A stretch of 64,000 nt of DNA from Comamonas avium (lineage in GTDB: Bacteria > Pseudomonadota > Gammaproteobacteria > Burkholderiales > Burkholderiaceae_C): assembly GCF_014836675.1 (NCBI RefSeq), contig NZ_JACSQK010000005.1, positions 172,392 to 236,391 of the forward strand. Direction: 5' to 3'. Position numbers and translations under genes: made by a program. Under the pieces are notes generated by a model, which saw nothing but the letters and a program-made list of their open reading frames with translations, made no database searches and had not been told where the DNA came from. Below, piece by piece: positions 40,413 through 49,062 of this stretch. Each line of letters starts with the position of its first letter. Within the stretch, counting starts at the first letter, position 1.

Positions 40413-41426
40413 TTAGACCTTGCCGCGCACCAGTTTGGGCGACATGCCAAACCGCCGCTTGAATGCGGTTGAGAAATTGGCTGCGCTGGTGTAGCCCGCC
40501 GTATGCGCCACCTCAAGAACGCTGCAGCCTGTCTGCTCCAGCATGTGCCTGGCATGGTCTAGGCGCTGTGCTCGGCGATAGTCATCAATGCTGGAGCCAT
40601 AAATCTGCCTGAACTGGCGTTGCAGCGCGCTGGTACTCAGGCCGACTTCCTGCGCCAGCTCGCCCAGTGAGCGCCAAGCATCATCGCCGCTGTCCAGCAG
40701 TTGCTTGAGTCGTGCCAAGCGCTGATGTTCTCGCACGCCCAATGCGTGGACGGAGGGCCGCGCAATCGAAGCAAGCGATTGCAGCGCCTCATGCGTCAAT
40801 TCCAGCGTACGACTGAGCAGCAACAGTGGCGAAGTACCGTCACGTGCCAGCTGAATGATTTGCTCCGCTACAGCAATCGCCCGGGGAGATGGCTGCCATT
40901 GCTGAATCGCCAGCTGCTGGCTGGCGATCCATGTGCGCAGCAACTGCGGCGCTGCCTTGTCTGTTTGGCATAAATCAGCCAGCCACGCGGGCTCCAGACT
41001 CAAACTGATTTTGCGCTCGAACTTGCCTTGCTTCCAGCGGCGTCGGAACAGATCGCCAGGGCGTGTATGGATGATGGCCCCACATGCCTGCACTGGCCGG
41101 GAGCCGGTGGTGGCCACCTCCATCTTCAAGGCTTGTTCACCGAAAGAGACATCTACGCTGCCCTCTAAAACCACCACAATGTGCAGCCCCGGTTCTGCTG
41201 GGGAGCATGTGTTGAGCGTGCGCAGGTCGCGGGCTTCTACGCCATGCAGCAAGATGCCCGGGTGGACTTGCAGTGATTGCAGGTGTCCGGCCAGTAAAGC
41301 GTCTTGCGCGGCGGGGCGGATATCCAGAAATTGATAATCGGGACCATTGAAGTCACATGCCCTGAGCGTACCTAGCCGCATCCATCGAGGTTGACTGCGT
41401 GCAGAGAGCGGGAGATGTGCGGTCAT
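40413..41426 (-). CDS. AraC-family regulator, PchR-like
   Basis: 337 residues. The C-terminal 110 residues carry the two AraC HTH motifs: LGELAQEVGLSTSALQRQFR and VLEVAHTAGYTSAANFSTAF with RRFGMSPKLVRG. The N-terminal domain resembles the PchR/RhrA siderophore-sensing group. In that group the regulator activates a ferric-siderophore receptor gene when iron is short and the ligand is inside the cell. The gene lies directly upstream of the receptor gene on the same strand, 209 bp away. A near-consensus Fur box stands 47 bp upstream of its start, so iron repression is likely. Confidence 0.9.
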   Translation of the reverse strand: MTAHLPLSARSQPRWMRLGTLRACDFNGPDYQFLDIRPAAQDALLAGHLQSLQVHPGILLHGVEARDLRTLNTCSPAEPGLHIVVVLEGSVDVSFGEQALKMEVATTGSRPVQACGAIIHTRPGDLFRRRWKQGKFERKISLSLEPAWLADLCQTDKAAPQLLRTWIASQQLAIQQWQPSPRAIAVAEQIIQLARDGTSPLLLLSRTLELTHEALQSLASIARPSVHALGVREHQRLARLKQLLDSGDDAWRSLGELAQEVGLSTSALQRQFRQIYGSSIDDYRRAQRLDHARHMLEQTGCSVLEVAHTAGYTSAANFSTAFKRRFGMSPKLVRGKV

Positions 41427-41472
41427 GGTCAGGCAAAAGTGTCAAAGGCGGCTGGGCCTGTAGGTTATGAAT

Positions 41473-41487
41473 TGAGAATTATTATCA
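41473..41487. promoter_or_regulatory. Fur box upstream of the AraC/PchR-type gene
   Basis: TGAGAATTATTATCA matches the 7-1-7 Fur consensus TGATAAT-N-ATTATCA at 13 of 14 defined bases. It lies 47 bp before the regulator start codon in the expected promoter position. Confidence 0.85.
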
Positions 41488-41623
41488 ACACTCAATTGTA
41501 TGCAATGCCTCGATGGAGTACAGAGGTGCGTTTTATTACCAATGCAGGTAGGCATTTTGTTTTTTGGATTCGCCATGACTTGCCGCTCTTGCCCGCATAT
41601 TTCAGACCCAGACTTCAACGGAT

Positions 41624-41633
41624 GGGGGGGGGG
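41624..41633. repeat. Homopolymer of ten G
   Basis: Ten consecutive G follow GGAT in the region before the small unknown gene. Such tracts are prone to slippage. Confidence 0.85.
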
Positions 41634-41785
41634 CGGCGCCCTGAGCGGGCATGCGCTCTGACATGCGGGTCAGCAGTTTGGACTTTGCACTGGGCTGCGC
41701 ATCTGCCTATGCTGCAGCCATCGCCCCAGCATGCAGTGATGGTGTGGTTGTGGCTGGCCTTGCACATCTGAACAGGAGACGCAGC

Positions 41786-42163
41786 ATGATTTTTGAGTTC
41801 ACCGACTCTGAGGTGGCCCAATGCACGTGGGAAGACGGCCGCCTGCAACTGCGTTTTTCTGCTGCCCGTCTGCTCGATGCCAGCGACCTGCGTGCCGATG
41901 CAGTCTGGGCCCCCGTGCTGCTCACGGCAGAACACGCGGAGCCTTGGGAGACCTTGGAGCCTGCGGCCTGTATGGGGCGTATCCGCCAGGGCTTTGTGCT
42001 GCATGCCAGCCAGCGCATTCAAAAACTGCCCATGCCGTGCGAGCTGCAAGGCGTGGTCACCATGGAGCTGGAATTTGAGCAAGGCGGTGTCGTGCATGTG
42101 CGCTGCAAGGGTTTGTCCTTGCACCCCTTGCAAGGGGGAGTTGCTGGGGCCTATCAGTGCTAA
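41786..42163 (+). CDS. Small conserved-looking protein of unknown function
   Basis: 125 residues from MIFEFTDSEVAQCTWEDGRL, with AGGAGA before the ATG. The composition is that of a soluble globular protein: alternating beta-type segments (LQLRFSAARLL, VVTMELEFEQGGVVHVRCKG) and no signal peptide or membrane helix. I do not recognise the family. The codon use and the Shine-Dalgarno support a real gene. It lies alone between the Fur-controlled regulator and the DTW-domain gene and is bracketed by two poly-G tracts (41624-41633 and 42299-42307). Confidence 0.7.
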   Translation: MIFEFTDSEVAQCTWEDGRLQLRFSAARLLDASDLRADAVWAPVLLTAEHAEPWETLEPAACMGRIRQGFVLHASQRIQKLPMPCELQGVVTMELEFEQGGVVHVRCKGLSLHPLQGGVAGAYQC

Positions 42164-42298
42164 GACACTTAATCGTCAGCTAACACCAGCTAAAAATCAA
42201 TAAGAACCACGCTTGGTAGGTCGTTGCTTGGCCTTGTCGTGCGCTTGTACTGCCGGTGGCTTCGCGCCTCGTTTTCAGCGTAAATCAAGGATTTTCTT

Positions 42299-42307
42299 GG
42301 GGGGGGG
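42299..42307. repeat. Homopolymer of nine G
   Basis: Nine consecutive G lie 10 bp from the stop codon of the DTW-domain gene, in the convergent gap after the small unknown gene. Confidence 0.85.
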
Positions 42308-42316
42308 CTTCCGACC

Positions 42317-43066
42317 CTAAGGGTTCAACAGCACCTCTGCGCCCTGGCGTTTGTGAGAAGCGCTGTGACTGGCTGCTTGAAGCTGCTGGTGCTGGGTGAT
42401 GGCGGCATCAAAGCTTTGCATGAGCTGCTGCCTGCCGACGTGCTCATCGCCCCAGGATTGCAATTGCGCCAAAGCCTGGACCGCAGCTTCAAAACTTGAA
42501 AGTTGATCTGGCGCGTGGGCCTTGCGAATCGTATAGCGCCCTTGCAGAACGCCGTGCAGCTGCAGACGTGGCAGTTGCTGCAAAGCGGGGTTCAGATACA
42601 GCATCTTGCGACTTTTTCGCCAGGTGCCATCCAGCACCACCAGGCGCAGTGATGCAGGCTGCCCCAGCCAGTCGCCGGGCAGTGCAGGCGGTGCAGTTAC
42701 GGGCAACTGCGGATCGGGGGGCGTGGGAGGGTAAAGCAGCACGGGGCGCACGACTGCATCGGTGCTCAGGTCCGGCCAGGGTGCATGCAGCCACGCGTTG
42801 AGTTGCTCCCCATCAAAAACTTCACCTGCGTGCAGGCGGCTGCCATGGACGCACAGGTGCAGCAGGCGTGCCGTGTTTTTGGCATGTCCCACTTCCATGG
42901 GGTGTTGCAGGATCAAGAGCTGAACCTGGCTGTGCACCGTTTGCACCAAAGGGCATAAACAAGCGCTGTGAGGGCGCAGGCATGCGCTGCAAAGTGGGCG
43001 GCGAGAGGCTGAAGAGATGTCCAATTGGGTAGCTGTTTGCGATGGCTGTACGGCGTTGTAGGCCAT
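42317..43066 (-). CDS. DTW-domain protein (tRNA aminocarboxypropyltransferase type)
   Basis: 249 residues when started at MAYNAVQPSQTATQ; the frame is open further upstream to 43159, and no start has a clear Shine-Dalgarno. An N-terminal zinc cluster CSACLRPHSACLC lies near residue 25, then LLILQHPMEVGHAKNTARLL, the signature VLDGTWRKSRKML (DGTW in place of the classical D-T-W neighbourhood) and YTIRKAHAPDQLSSFEA. The DTW family (PF03942) includes TapT, which makes acp3U in tRNA from SAM. Activity on tRNA is inferred from the family. Confidence 0.85.
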   Translation of the reverse strand: MAYNAVQPSQTATQLDISSASRRPLCSACLRPHSACLCPLVQTVHSQVQLLILQHPMEVGHAKNTARLLHLCVHGSRLHAGEVFDGEQLNAWLHAPWPDLSTDAVVRPVLLYPPTPPDPQLPVTAPPALPGDWLGQPASLRLVVLDGTWRKSRKMLYLNPALQQLPRLQLHGVLQGRYTIRKAHAPDQLSSFEAAVQALAQLQSWGDEHVGRQQLMQSFDAAITQHQQLQAASHSASHKRQGAEVLLNP

Positions 43067-43176
43067 ATCGAATGGCAATTGCTGCCAGCGGGGTATCTGT
43101 GCCCGGGTTGGCCGTCCCATGGCACAGCGGCACAGAACTGCTGCTGGCATGCAGAGCACTGCTTGCTGCGTGCTGC

Positions 43177-44640
43177 TTACTGCAATCGCCGATTAAGCGT
43201 GCTGGTCTGATAGAAACGGGTTTTTTCAACATACATGCTCTGATCGGCACGGTGCACCACCGCTTCCATTGATGCTCCCTGCTGGCCACAGGCTACGCCC
43301 ATGGCAATGTGGATGGTTTGCCCCGGATAGAACTGGTTGTTCAATTCAAGCAGGGACAGAATCCGCTCTTGCATGGCTTGAGCACCTCGCTCGTCGGTAG
43401 CAGGCAGCAGTACCATGAATTCGTCACCGCCGATACGGGCGGCGCAGGCCGGTGCATCCACGGCCTTGGCCAGCACCTCGCCCACCCGTCGCAGCATGGC
43501 GTCGCCAGCCGCGTGACCGTGCTCATCATTGACGGCTTTGAGGCCATTCATGTCAATGGCAATCACAGACAGAGGCCATGGCCCTTTGCGCGAGAGCCGG
43601 TTGAGCTCTTCCATATAGAAAGCACGGTTGCGCAACTGGGTCAGGACGTCGTGCTTGCCCAGGTACTCCAGATAGGCCTCGGCTTTTTTGCGTGCAGTGA
43701 TATCGACCAAGGACAGGAGCACCAGGTCCCAGTTTTCCACATGGCTGGACATGACGGCGAACTCCAAGTGGATGTGCAGCGTGTCCCCGGTGAGGGAATA
43801 GTTCACCACTTCACGCTGCTGTACCAGCTTGCCGTTCCACAGATCTTGCAACTGCTCGGCAAAGGATTCGTACATCTCGCCCCGAAAAACCTGAGACAGG
43901 TTTTGCACCAGCTCGATTTTGCTGCTTGCGTCAAACATCTCCAGTGTTTGCTGGTTAACGTCGATCACATGGATCTCCTGCATGCAGCGCGTGACAAAGT
44001 CTGGATGCACTTTCAGGAAAGTTCGGAAATCGCTGATGCCTTGGTTGCGAACTTCATCGATCAGCCGCTTGACGGCACTGAAGTCTTCTACCCACAGAGA
44101 AACCGGAGAGTGCTCAAAAAGGTCTCGGGCATATTGTTCGCTGCGCTGCAATTGCTGCATGCTGCGCACTTCAGCGGTCACATCCTTGAGTGACACCAGA
44201 ACGCGGCTCCAGCTGTCTTCATAGCCGGGCAGAACCCGGGCACTGATCTCGACGTTGAGTCTGCGTCCCTGCAGGTCATAGTTCACACTGCGGTTTTCGA
44301 AGTGCAGCTGGCCATTCCATAGCGCGAGCAGCTCCGGAACGATGTTGTCTAGCATGTCCCCCCGAAAGACCTCGTGCAGCTTGCTTTTGAGGGTCTCCTG
44401 ATCGGCTGCCTTGAACAGATCCAGCGTGTATTGGTTGACGCGCAGCACCTGGTAGGACTGGCTGCAGCGCTGCAGGTGCGCCGGGTCTTCTTTTAAAAAA
44501 GCGAGAAGGTCTGTGACACCGTCGGCACGCCACTGGTCAAACAATTGTTTGAGACTGCTGTAATCCTCCATCCACAGCGAGACAGGCGCGAGGTCGAACA
44601 TATCTTCAAAGTCCAACCCACTGGCAAGAGAAACGGTCAT
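43177..44640 (-). CDS. Diguanylate cyclase with a duplicated PAS-like sensor domain
   Basis: 487 residues from ATG 44640, preceded by GGAGG. Two sensory modules of about 155 residues repeat each other: the first begins LAPVSLWMEDYSSLKQL, the second HSPVSLWVEDFSAVKRL, and both contain a V-x-Q-x-T-L-x-x-F-x-A core and an FRGxM segment. A GGDEF domain follows (YLGKHDVLTQLRNRAFY, IDMNGLKAVND, ARIGGDEFMVLLP). It makes cyclic di-GMP in the cytoplasm; there is no membrane helix. The RxxD inhibitory site expected five residues before GGDEF is missing. Confidence 0.9.
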   Translation of the reverse strand: MTVSLASGLDFEDMFDLAPVSLWMEDYSSLKQLFDQWRADGVTDLLAFLKEDPAHLQRCSQSYQVLRVNQYTLDLFKAADQETLKSKLHEVFRGDMLDNIVPELLALWNGQLHFENRSVNYDLQGRRLNVEISARVLPGYEDSWSRVLVSLKDVTAEVRSMQQLQRSEQYARDLFEHSPVSLWVEDFSAVKRLIDEVRNQGISDFRTFLKVHPDFVTRCMQEIHVIDVNQQTLEMFDASSKIELVQNLSQVFRGEMYESFAEQLQDLWNGKLVQQREVVNYSLTGDTLHIHLEFAVMSSHVENWDLVLLSLVDITARKKAEAYLEYLGKHDVLTQLRNRAFYMEELNRLSRKGPWPLSVIAIDMNGLKAVNDEHGHAAGDAMLRRVGEVLAKAVDAPACAARIGGDEFMVLLPATDERGAQAMQERILSLLELNNQFYPGQTIHIAMGVACGQQGASMEAVVHRADQSMYVEKTRFYQTSTLNRRLQ

Positions 44641-44861
44641 CTTTAACACCTCCGGCGGAAATTATTGCCGACTTCGTGTGGCGTCCATTACAGGGATGCG
44701 AGCGGCTGACTGTGGAATTTTCACAGGTTCTCCAGTGGGTGTTGTGCCTGTGTGCAATGACCCGCACGCTTTCTGTGAACACACACCATTTATCTGCCTA
44801 TTGCGGAGATGCCGTGCGCAGGCGCTTCCATCTGCTGTCGCCCGCTATGCTTACGGACTGT

Positions 44862-46673
44862 ATGACAGTCGCTTCCCCTCATTTTGTGCAGTTAGATATG
44901 GGCCAGCCCTTGGAGGCTGACACTGCCCGCTTGCAACATCAATTTTCCCAGCCTGTACAGGTACTGCAGGCCGTCGATGCCCCAACACTGAAAACTGTTT
45001 TGCAGCAAGTGGAGCAGGCCGCGCAGCGTGGCTACTGGTGTGTCGGTGGTTTGCGTTACGAGGCGGCCAGTGCGTTGCACCCGCAATTGCAGACACAACC
45101 AGCTCAAGGTGCGCTGGCGTGGTTTGCTCTCTTTGAGGCTCCTTCACCAGTCACAACGGATGCACCGCCGCAGCGGACAGCACATTTGCCGCCGCTGCAC
45201 TGGCAGGCCTCGTGCAGCCGTGAAGACTTCAATGCAGGCATGGACGCCATCCATACAGGCATTGCACAAGGGCGTTACTACCAGATCAATTTCACCAATC
45301 AATTGCATGGCAAGGCACAGACCATCGTCGATGGCGCTGCCTTGTTTGCCGCGCTGCAGCGTGCACAGCCAGGTGGGTATGCAATGTCGCTGGATATGGG
45401 CCAGGAGCAGGTGGCCTCTGTGTCCCCTGAACTGTTTTTTGACTGGCACCAGCCAGCTCAAGGCCAGGGCCGCATACTGACCCGGCCCATGAAAGGCACG
45501 GCGGCGCGGGGGGCTACGGAGCAGGCCGATGCCGCACAGGCGCGGCACTTGCAAACCTCAGTCAAAGAGCGTGCAGAAAACGTGATGATTGTGGATTTGC
45601 TGCGCAACGATGTAGGCAAGATTGCAGTGACAGGCACAGTTCAAGTGCCCAAGCTGTTTGCTGTGCAGGCGTTGCCAACGGTGTGGCAAATGACATCAGA
45701 CGTCACAGCGCAACTGCCTGAGGGTACCCAATTGCTGCAAGTCTTTGAGGCATTGTTCCCCTGCGGCTCTGTGACCGGGGCCCCCAAACGTTCGGCCATG
45801 GAGGCGATTGCAGCACTTGAAACACAGCCGCGCGGTTGGTACTGCGGTGCTCTGGGGGTAGTGCGCCCTGATGGCGCAGGGGGAATTCGCGCGACGTTCA
45901 ACGTGCCAATTCGCACTGTGGTGGTGCAAGGGCAGGAGCTGCGCTGTGGCATTGGCAGTGGTATTACGGCAGATGCCACGGCCCAGGGTGAGTGGCAGGA
46001 ATGGCGCACCAAGCGCGCTTTTGTAGAAAGGGTGAGCATGGGCTTTGAAATTATTGAAACCCTGGCGCTGCAAGATGGGTGCTTTCGCCATCTGGCGCAG
46101 CATCTGCAGCGCATGCAAGGGGCCGCAGCCCACTTTGCATATCCGTGGAGTGACGAAGCTGTGCAGCTGACGCTGCAGCATGTGGCCGATACCCACCCGT
46201 GTGGCTTATGGCGCGTACGGGTGGAGCTCAATGCAGAGGGGCAGTTTTGCAGCAAGGTGCAAGTGTGCAAAGCCCCGCCTCCTGTGGCTTACCTGCAGTG
46301 GGCGACAGAGCCATTGGTTGAAGCGCACGGCGAGTTTGTGCGCTTCAAAACGTCACGCCGCATGCACTATGAGCGTTTGGCACCGACTGAGTCTCATGTG
46401 TGGGACACGCTGCTTTGGAACGAGGCAGGTGAAATCACGGAGGGCACGCGTGGCAATGTGGCCGCGTTGATCGATGGGCAGTGGGTCACGCCTGCATTGA
46501 CTTGCGGGCTGCTGGCCGGCGTAGGACGGCAAGAGGCATTGGCGCAGGGGCGAATGGTAGAAGGTGTGATTCGGTTGTCAGATGTTCCACGCGTGCAGCA
46601 ATGGGCGTTTATCAACAGCCTGCGTGGCTGGATTCCAGCACAGCTGCTGGGCGAGGCACCGCAGCCACTTTGA
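44862..46673 (+). CDS. pabB: Aminodeoxychorismate synthase component I fused to aminodeoxychorismate lyase
   Basis: About 603 residues from MTVASPHFVQLDMGQ; ATG 44847 and an upstream ATG at 44757 are alternatives. The chorismate-binding domain covers residues 60-385 (GRYYQINFTNQLHGK, RILTRPMKGTAARG, KERAENVMIVDLLRNDVGKI, PCGSVTGAPKRSAMEAI). A class IV PLP-lyase domain (PabC type) covers 400-600 (FEIIETLALQDG, FKTSRRMHYE, NEAGEITEGTRGNV, GLLAGVGRQEAL). The fused enzyme converts chorismate plus ammonia to p-aminobenzoate for folate. The glutamine amidotransferase PabA must be encoded elsewhere. Confidence 0.92.
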   Translation: MTVASPHFVQLDMGQPLEADTARLQHQFSQPVQVLQAVDAPTLKTVLQQVEQAAQRGYWCVGGLRYEAASALHPQLQTQPAQGALAWFALFEAPSPVTTDAPPQRTAHLPPLHWQASCSREDFNAGMDAIHTGIAQGRYYQINFTNQLHGKAQTIVDGAALFAALQRAQPGGYAMSLDMGQEQVASVSPELFFDWHQPAQGQGRILTRPMKGTAARGATEQADAAQARHLQTSVKERAENVMIVDLLRNDVGKIAVTGTVQVPKLFAVQALPTVWQMTSDVTAQLPEGTQLLQVFEALFPCGSVTGAPKRSAMEAIAALETQPRGWYCGALGVVRPDGAGGIRATFNVPIRTVVVQGQELRCGIGSGITADATAQGEWQEWRTKRAFVERVSMGFEIIETLALQDGCFRHLAQHLQRMQGAAAHFAYPWSDEAVQLTLQHVADTHPCGLWRVRVELNAEGQFCSKVQVCKAPPPVAYLQWATEPLVEAHGEFVRFKTSRRMHYERLAPTESHVWDTLLWNEAGEITEGTRGNVAALIDGQWVTPALTCGLLAGVGRQEALAQGRMVEGVIRLSDVPRVQQWAFINSLRGWIPAQLLGEAPQPL

Positions 46674-46696
46674 ATGGGTGGATGACCACAAAAAAC

Positions 46697-46721
46697 AAAA
46701 GGCCGCATATGCGGCCTTTTT
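46697..46721. terminator. Bidirectional terminator, perfect palindrome
   Basis: AAAAGGCCGCAT is followed directly by ATGCGGCCTTTT and one more T. It lies between the convergent pabB fusion and CHMI-type genes. Confidence 0.9.
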
Positions 46722-46740
46722 GCTGGGCGATCTTTGCTAA

Positions 46741-47100
46741 TTAAAGCTTGCCCTTGAAGTAGCTGGGCTTGTCCATGTCCACAATGTCCACGCTCAACTG
46801 CACTTGCAGCCCTTCTTGCGCAGGAATGACGCGCTTGAGCACGGCAGCAATGCGCTCTGACAGTTCTTTCTTCACTTCTGCTGTGCGGCCAGCCATCAGG
46901 CGCAGCTCTACGTGGGCAAAGGCCCGGCCCGCATTGTTCAGGCCAATGCGGTAGTTGCTCAGGCAGGCAATGCGGGTTTTGACATCTGCCTCATCCGTGA
47001 CGGTGGGGTGTTCGCACACGGCAGCGTTCAATTGCTCCATCAGTGCCGCTTCGTTCAGGCCCTGCAGGTTGTTGGTGTATTCCACGGTCATGTGTGGCAT
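46741..47100 (-). CDS. 5-carboxymethyl-2-hydroxymuconate isomerase-like tautomerase
   Basis: 119 residues starting MPHMTVEYTNNL; Pro2 becomes the N-terminal catalytic proline of the tautomerase superfamily after removal of Met. The length and the segments AHVELRLMAGRTAEVKKELS and VQLSVDIVDM fit the CHMI family (PF02962). In homoprotocatechuate degradation CHMI isomerises 5-carboxymethyl-2-hydroxymuconate. No other hpa genes are here; it lies 11 bp after scpA, so it is expressed with a chromosome-segregation gene and its real substrate is open. Confidence 0.85.
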   Translation of the reverse strand: MPHMTVEYTNNLQGLNEAALMEQLNAAVCEHPTVTDEADVKTRIACLSNYRIGLNNAGRAFAHVELRLMAGRTAEVKKELSERIAAVLKRVIPAQEGLQVQLSVDIVDMDKPSYFKGKL

Positions 47101-47111
47101 GTTTGTCTCCG

Positions 47112-48026
47112 TTACTCGTCTTGGTCTTCAAAAATAGGCTCCAGCACCGTTGCGTCAACGGGCTTATAGGCCAAACGCACGTAAATGGGCGCATAGGCCT
47201 CGGCCTGGGTGATCTCAATGAGGGTTTCTTTGCCCAGCTCCAGCAAGGCAATGAAGGTGACGACCAGCACCGTGCTGCCCTTGCTGGGGTCAAAAATATT
47301 TTCAAACTCCACAAAGCGCTTGCCTTGAAGACGCTTGAGGATTTGGCTCATGTACTCACGAACGCTGAGCTCTTCGCGTGTGATGCGGTGGTGCTGCACC
47401 AGTTTGGCGCGTTTCAAGATGTCGCGCCACGCGGCTTGCAGCTCGCTGATTTGCACATCGGGAAAACGCGGCTGCAAGCTTTGCTCAATGTGCACCTGGG
47501 CTTTCAGAAAATCACGCCCGTACTGCGGCACCTGGTTGATTTGCTGGGCTGCCAGCTTCATCTTTTCGTATTCCAGCAGGCGCCGTACCAGCTCGGCACG
47601 CGGGTCTTCTGCTTCTTCCTCGCCCTCTTTCTTCTTGGGCGGCAGCAGCATGCGCGACTTGATCTCGATCAGCATGGCCGCCATGAGCAGGTACTCGGCC
47701 GCCAGCTCCAGGTTGCGGCTGCGGATTTCATCCACATAGCGCAGGTACTGCTGTGTGACCCCCAGCATCGGAATGTCGAGGATGTTGAAGTTTTGCTTGC
47801 GGATCAGGTAGAGCAGCAAGTCCAGCGGGCCTTCAAACGCTTCCAGAAAGACTTCCAGCGCATCCGGCGGGATGTAGAGGTCATTGGGCAGTTTGAACAG
47901 CGGCTCTCCGTACAGGCGCGCCAAAGCCACCTGATCGACCACATGGGGCATCAGGGCGTCGCTGGTGTCTGAACTGGCAGATTCAGGCAGCGTGGCTTCG
48001 GTGGTCTCGGAAGAACTTTCGCTCAT
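47112..48026 (-). CDS. scpA: Segregation and condensation protein A
   Basis: 304 residues, longer than the typical 250 because of an N-terminal extension rich in Ser, Glu and Thr (about 45 residues). The kleisin core starts VFLEAFEGPLDLLLYLIRKQ and continues NILDIPMLGVTQQYLRYVDE, AAEYLLMAAMLIEIKSRMLLP, VRRLLEYEKMKLAAQ and a C-terminal winged helix with TFIALLELGKE. ScpA bridges the SMC heads. The gene lies between DUF3460 upstream and the tautomerase gene 11 bp downstream on the same strand. scpB is not in the window. Confidence 0.95.
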   Translation of the reverse strand: MSESSSETTEATLPESASSDTSDALMPHVVDQVALARLYGEPLFKLPNDLYIPPDALEVFLEAFEGPLDLLLYLIRKQNFNILDIPMLGVTQQYLRYVDEIRSRNLELAAEYLLMAAMLIEIKSRMLLPPKKKEGEEEAEDPRAELVRRLLEYEKMKLAAQQINQVPQYGRDFLKAQVHIEQSLQPRFPDVQISELQAAWRDILKRAKLVQHHRITREELSVREYMSQILKRLQGKRFVEFENIFDPSKGSTVLVVTFIALLELGKETLIEITQAEAYAPIYVRLAYKPVDATVLEPIFEDQDE

Positions 48027-48097
48027 TCAATCATTTAAATAAGAGCGCCCAGCGCTTGACTGGCAAGGGCTGGGCAGTGAAAACGTTGAAAATGTTT

Positions 48098-48301
48098 TCA
48101 GCCGTTGTTCTGGTAAACGTAGGGTTTTTGGGCCACGCTGGCTTGGGCGGCATCTTCCTGGACTTCGTAGTTAACGTTCTTGTCCCACAGCAGGGCACGA
48201 CCAGCCAGTTGCTGCGCTTCCAGCTGGGGGTTGTCCTTTTTCATCTGTTCGATGAATTGGGTGACTTCGGATGTGTAATGGGGACGGGCAAAGATAGACA
48301 T
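48098..48301 (-). CDS. DUF3460 protein
   Basis: 67 residues: MSIFARPHYTSEVTQFIEQM, then a Leu/Gln-rich helix (QLEAQQLAGRALLWDK) and a short Gln/Ala tail. It matches DUF3460, a small protein common in Burkholderiales next to scpA. It sits 71 bp upstream of scpA on the same strand, and is divergent from the BamE-like gene with 46 bp between starts. No function is known. Confidence 0.88.
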   Translation of the reverse strand: MSIFARPHYTSEVTQFIEQMKKDNPQLEAQQLAGRALLWDKNVNYEVQEDAAQASVAQKPYVYQNNG

Positions 48302-48347
48302 GGACTGGTAACCTCTCTAGATCGTCGATTCTACCGGGACACTGTCC

Positions 48348-48851
48348 ATGAACCTACTTCAGCGTGCCACCGCCATCGTGGCTGCGATGGCCACCAGCTT
48401 TTTGACTTTGGTGGGCTGCGATCAGCAAAAGATCAATGAGCTGGAGGAAGGCCTTTCCACCGAAGTTGAGGTGCGCAAAGCATTTGGAGAGCCAGAAACC
48501 ATCTGGCCTGAGTCCGATGGCTCACGCACATTTGAGTACCCACGCCAGCCCATGGGCCACCGCAATTACATGATCACCATCGATTCAGCGGGCGTCATGA
48601 CAGCGCTGCGCCAGGTGGTGGCGCCCCATGTGTTTGAGCAAATTCAGCCTGGAATGACGCAGGAACAGGTGCGCCGCATGCTGGGCAAGCCTGCCAAGCG
48701 CATGACTTACGCGCTCAAGCAAGAAACCGACTGGGACTGGAACTGGATAGATCCACCCAACCGTGAGATGGAATTTACGGTGACCTTTGGCGAGCATGGC
48801 ACGGTCAAGCGCACAGCCAGCCGCGAGAAAATGCCCCAAGGCGATCGTTGA
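48348..48851 (+). CDS. BamE/SmpA-like outer-membrane lipoprotein
   Basis: 167 residues with a lipoprotein signal (IVAAMATSFLTLVGC; Cys24 is lipidated). Two SmpA/OmlA-type halves are visible: INELEEGLSTEVEVRKAFGE and FEQIQPGMTQEQVRRMLGKP, each with the G-x-S/T-x-x-E/Q-V-R pattern. True BamE proteins have one such domain and about 110 residues, so this is a longer paralogue rather than BamE itself. A role in outer-membrane protein assembly is inferred. A terminator follows. Confidence 0.85.
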   Translation: MNLLQRATAIVAAMATSFLTLVGCDQQKINELEEGLSTEVEVRKAFGEPETIWPESDGSRTFEYPRQPMGHRNYMITIDSAGVMTALRQVVAPHVFEQIQPGMTQEQVRRMLGKPAKRMTYALKQETDWDWNWIDPPNREMEFTVTFGEHGTVKRTASREKMPQGDR

Positions 48852-48893
48852 TGTCGCGGTGCGCAGACAGTCTGAAAGACCGGATAGTGCTTT

Positions 48894-48917
48894 AATTGCT
48901 GCGCTGCAGCAATTTTG
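48894..48917 (+). terminator. Intrinsic terminator after the BamE-like gene
   Basis: AATTGCTGC (48894-48902), loop GCT, GCAGCAATT (48906-48914), then TTG. Confidence 0.65.
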
Positions 48918-49062
48918 TGTCAGCGCCCTATCTGGGCGCTGCGTTGTGTGAAGTGCGCAATGAGACTCACCATCTGATGGCGCATTTCTTGCTTTGAGCA
49001 TTGCAGCATTAATGTTTGCGTTGCTGGCCACAAGCCAGCCTTGCAAAAAACCGGTATCCGCC

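Larger units (their letters stand above)
41427..41785. other. Intergenic region with Fur box and poly-G tract
   Basis: This 359-bp divergent gap carries the Fur box for the AraC-type gene (41473-41487), a run of ten G at 41624-41633, and the Shine-Dalgarno AGGAGA of the next gene. I see no convincing gene in it. Confidence 0.65.
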
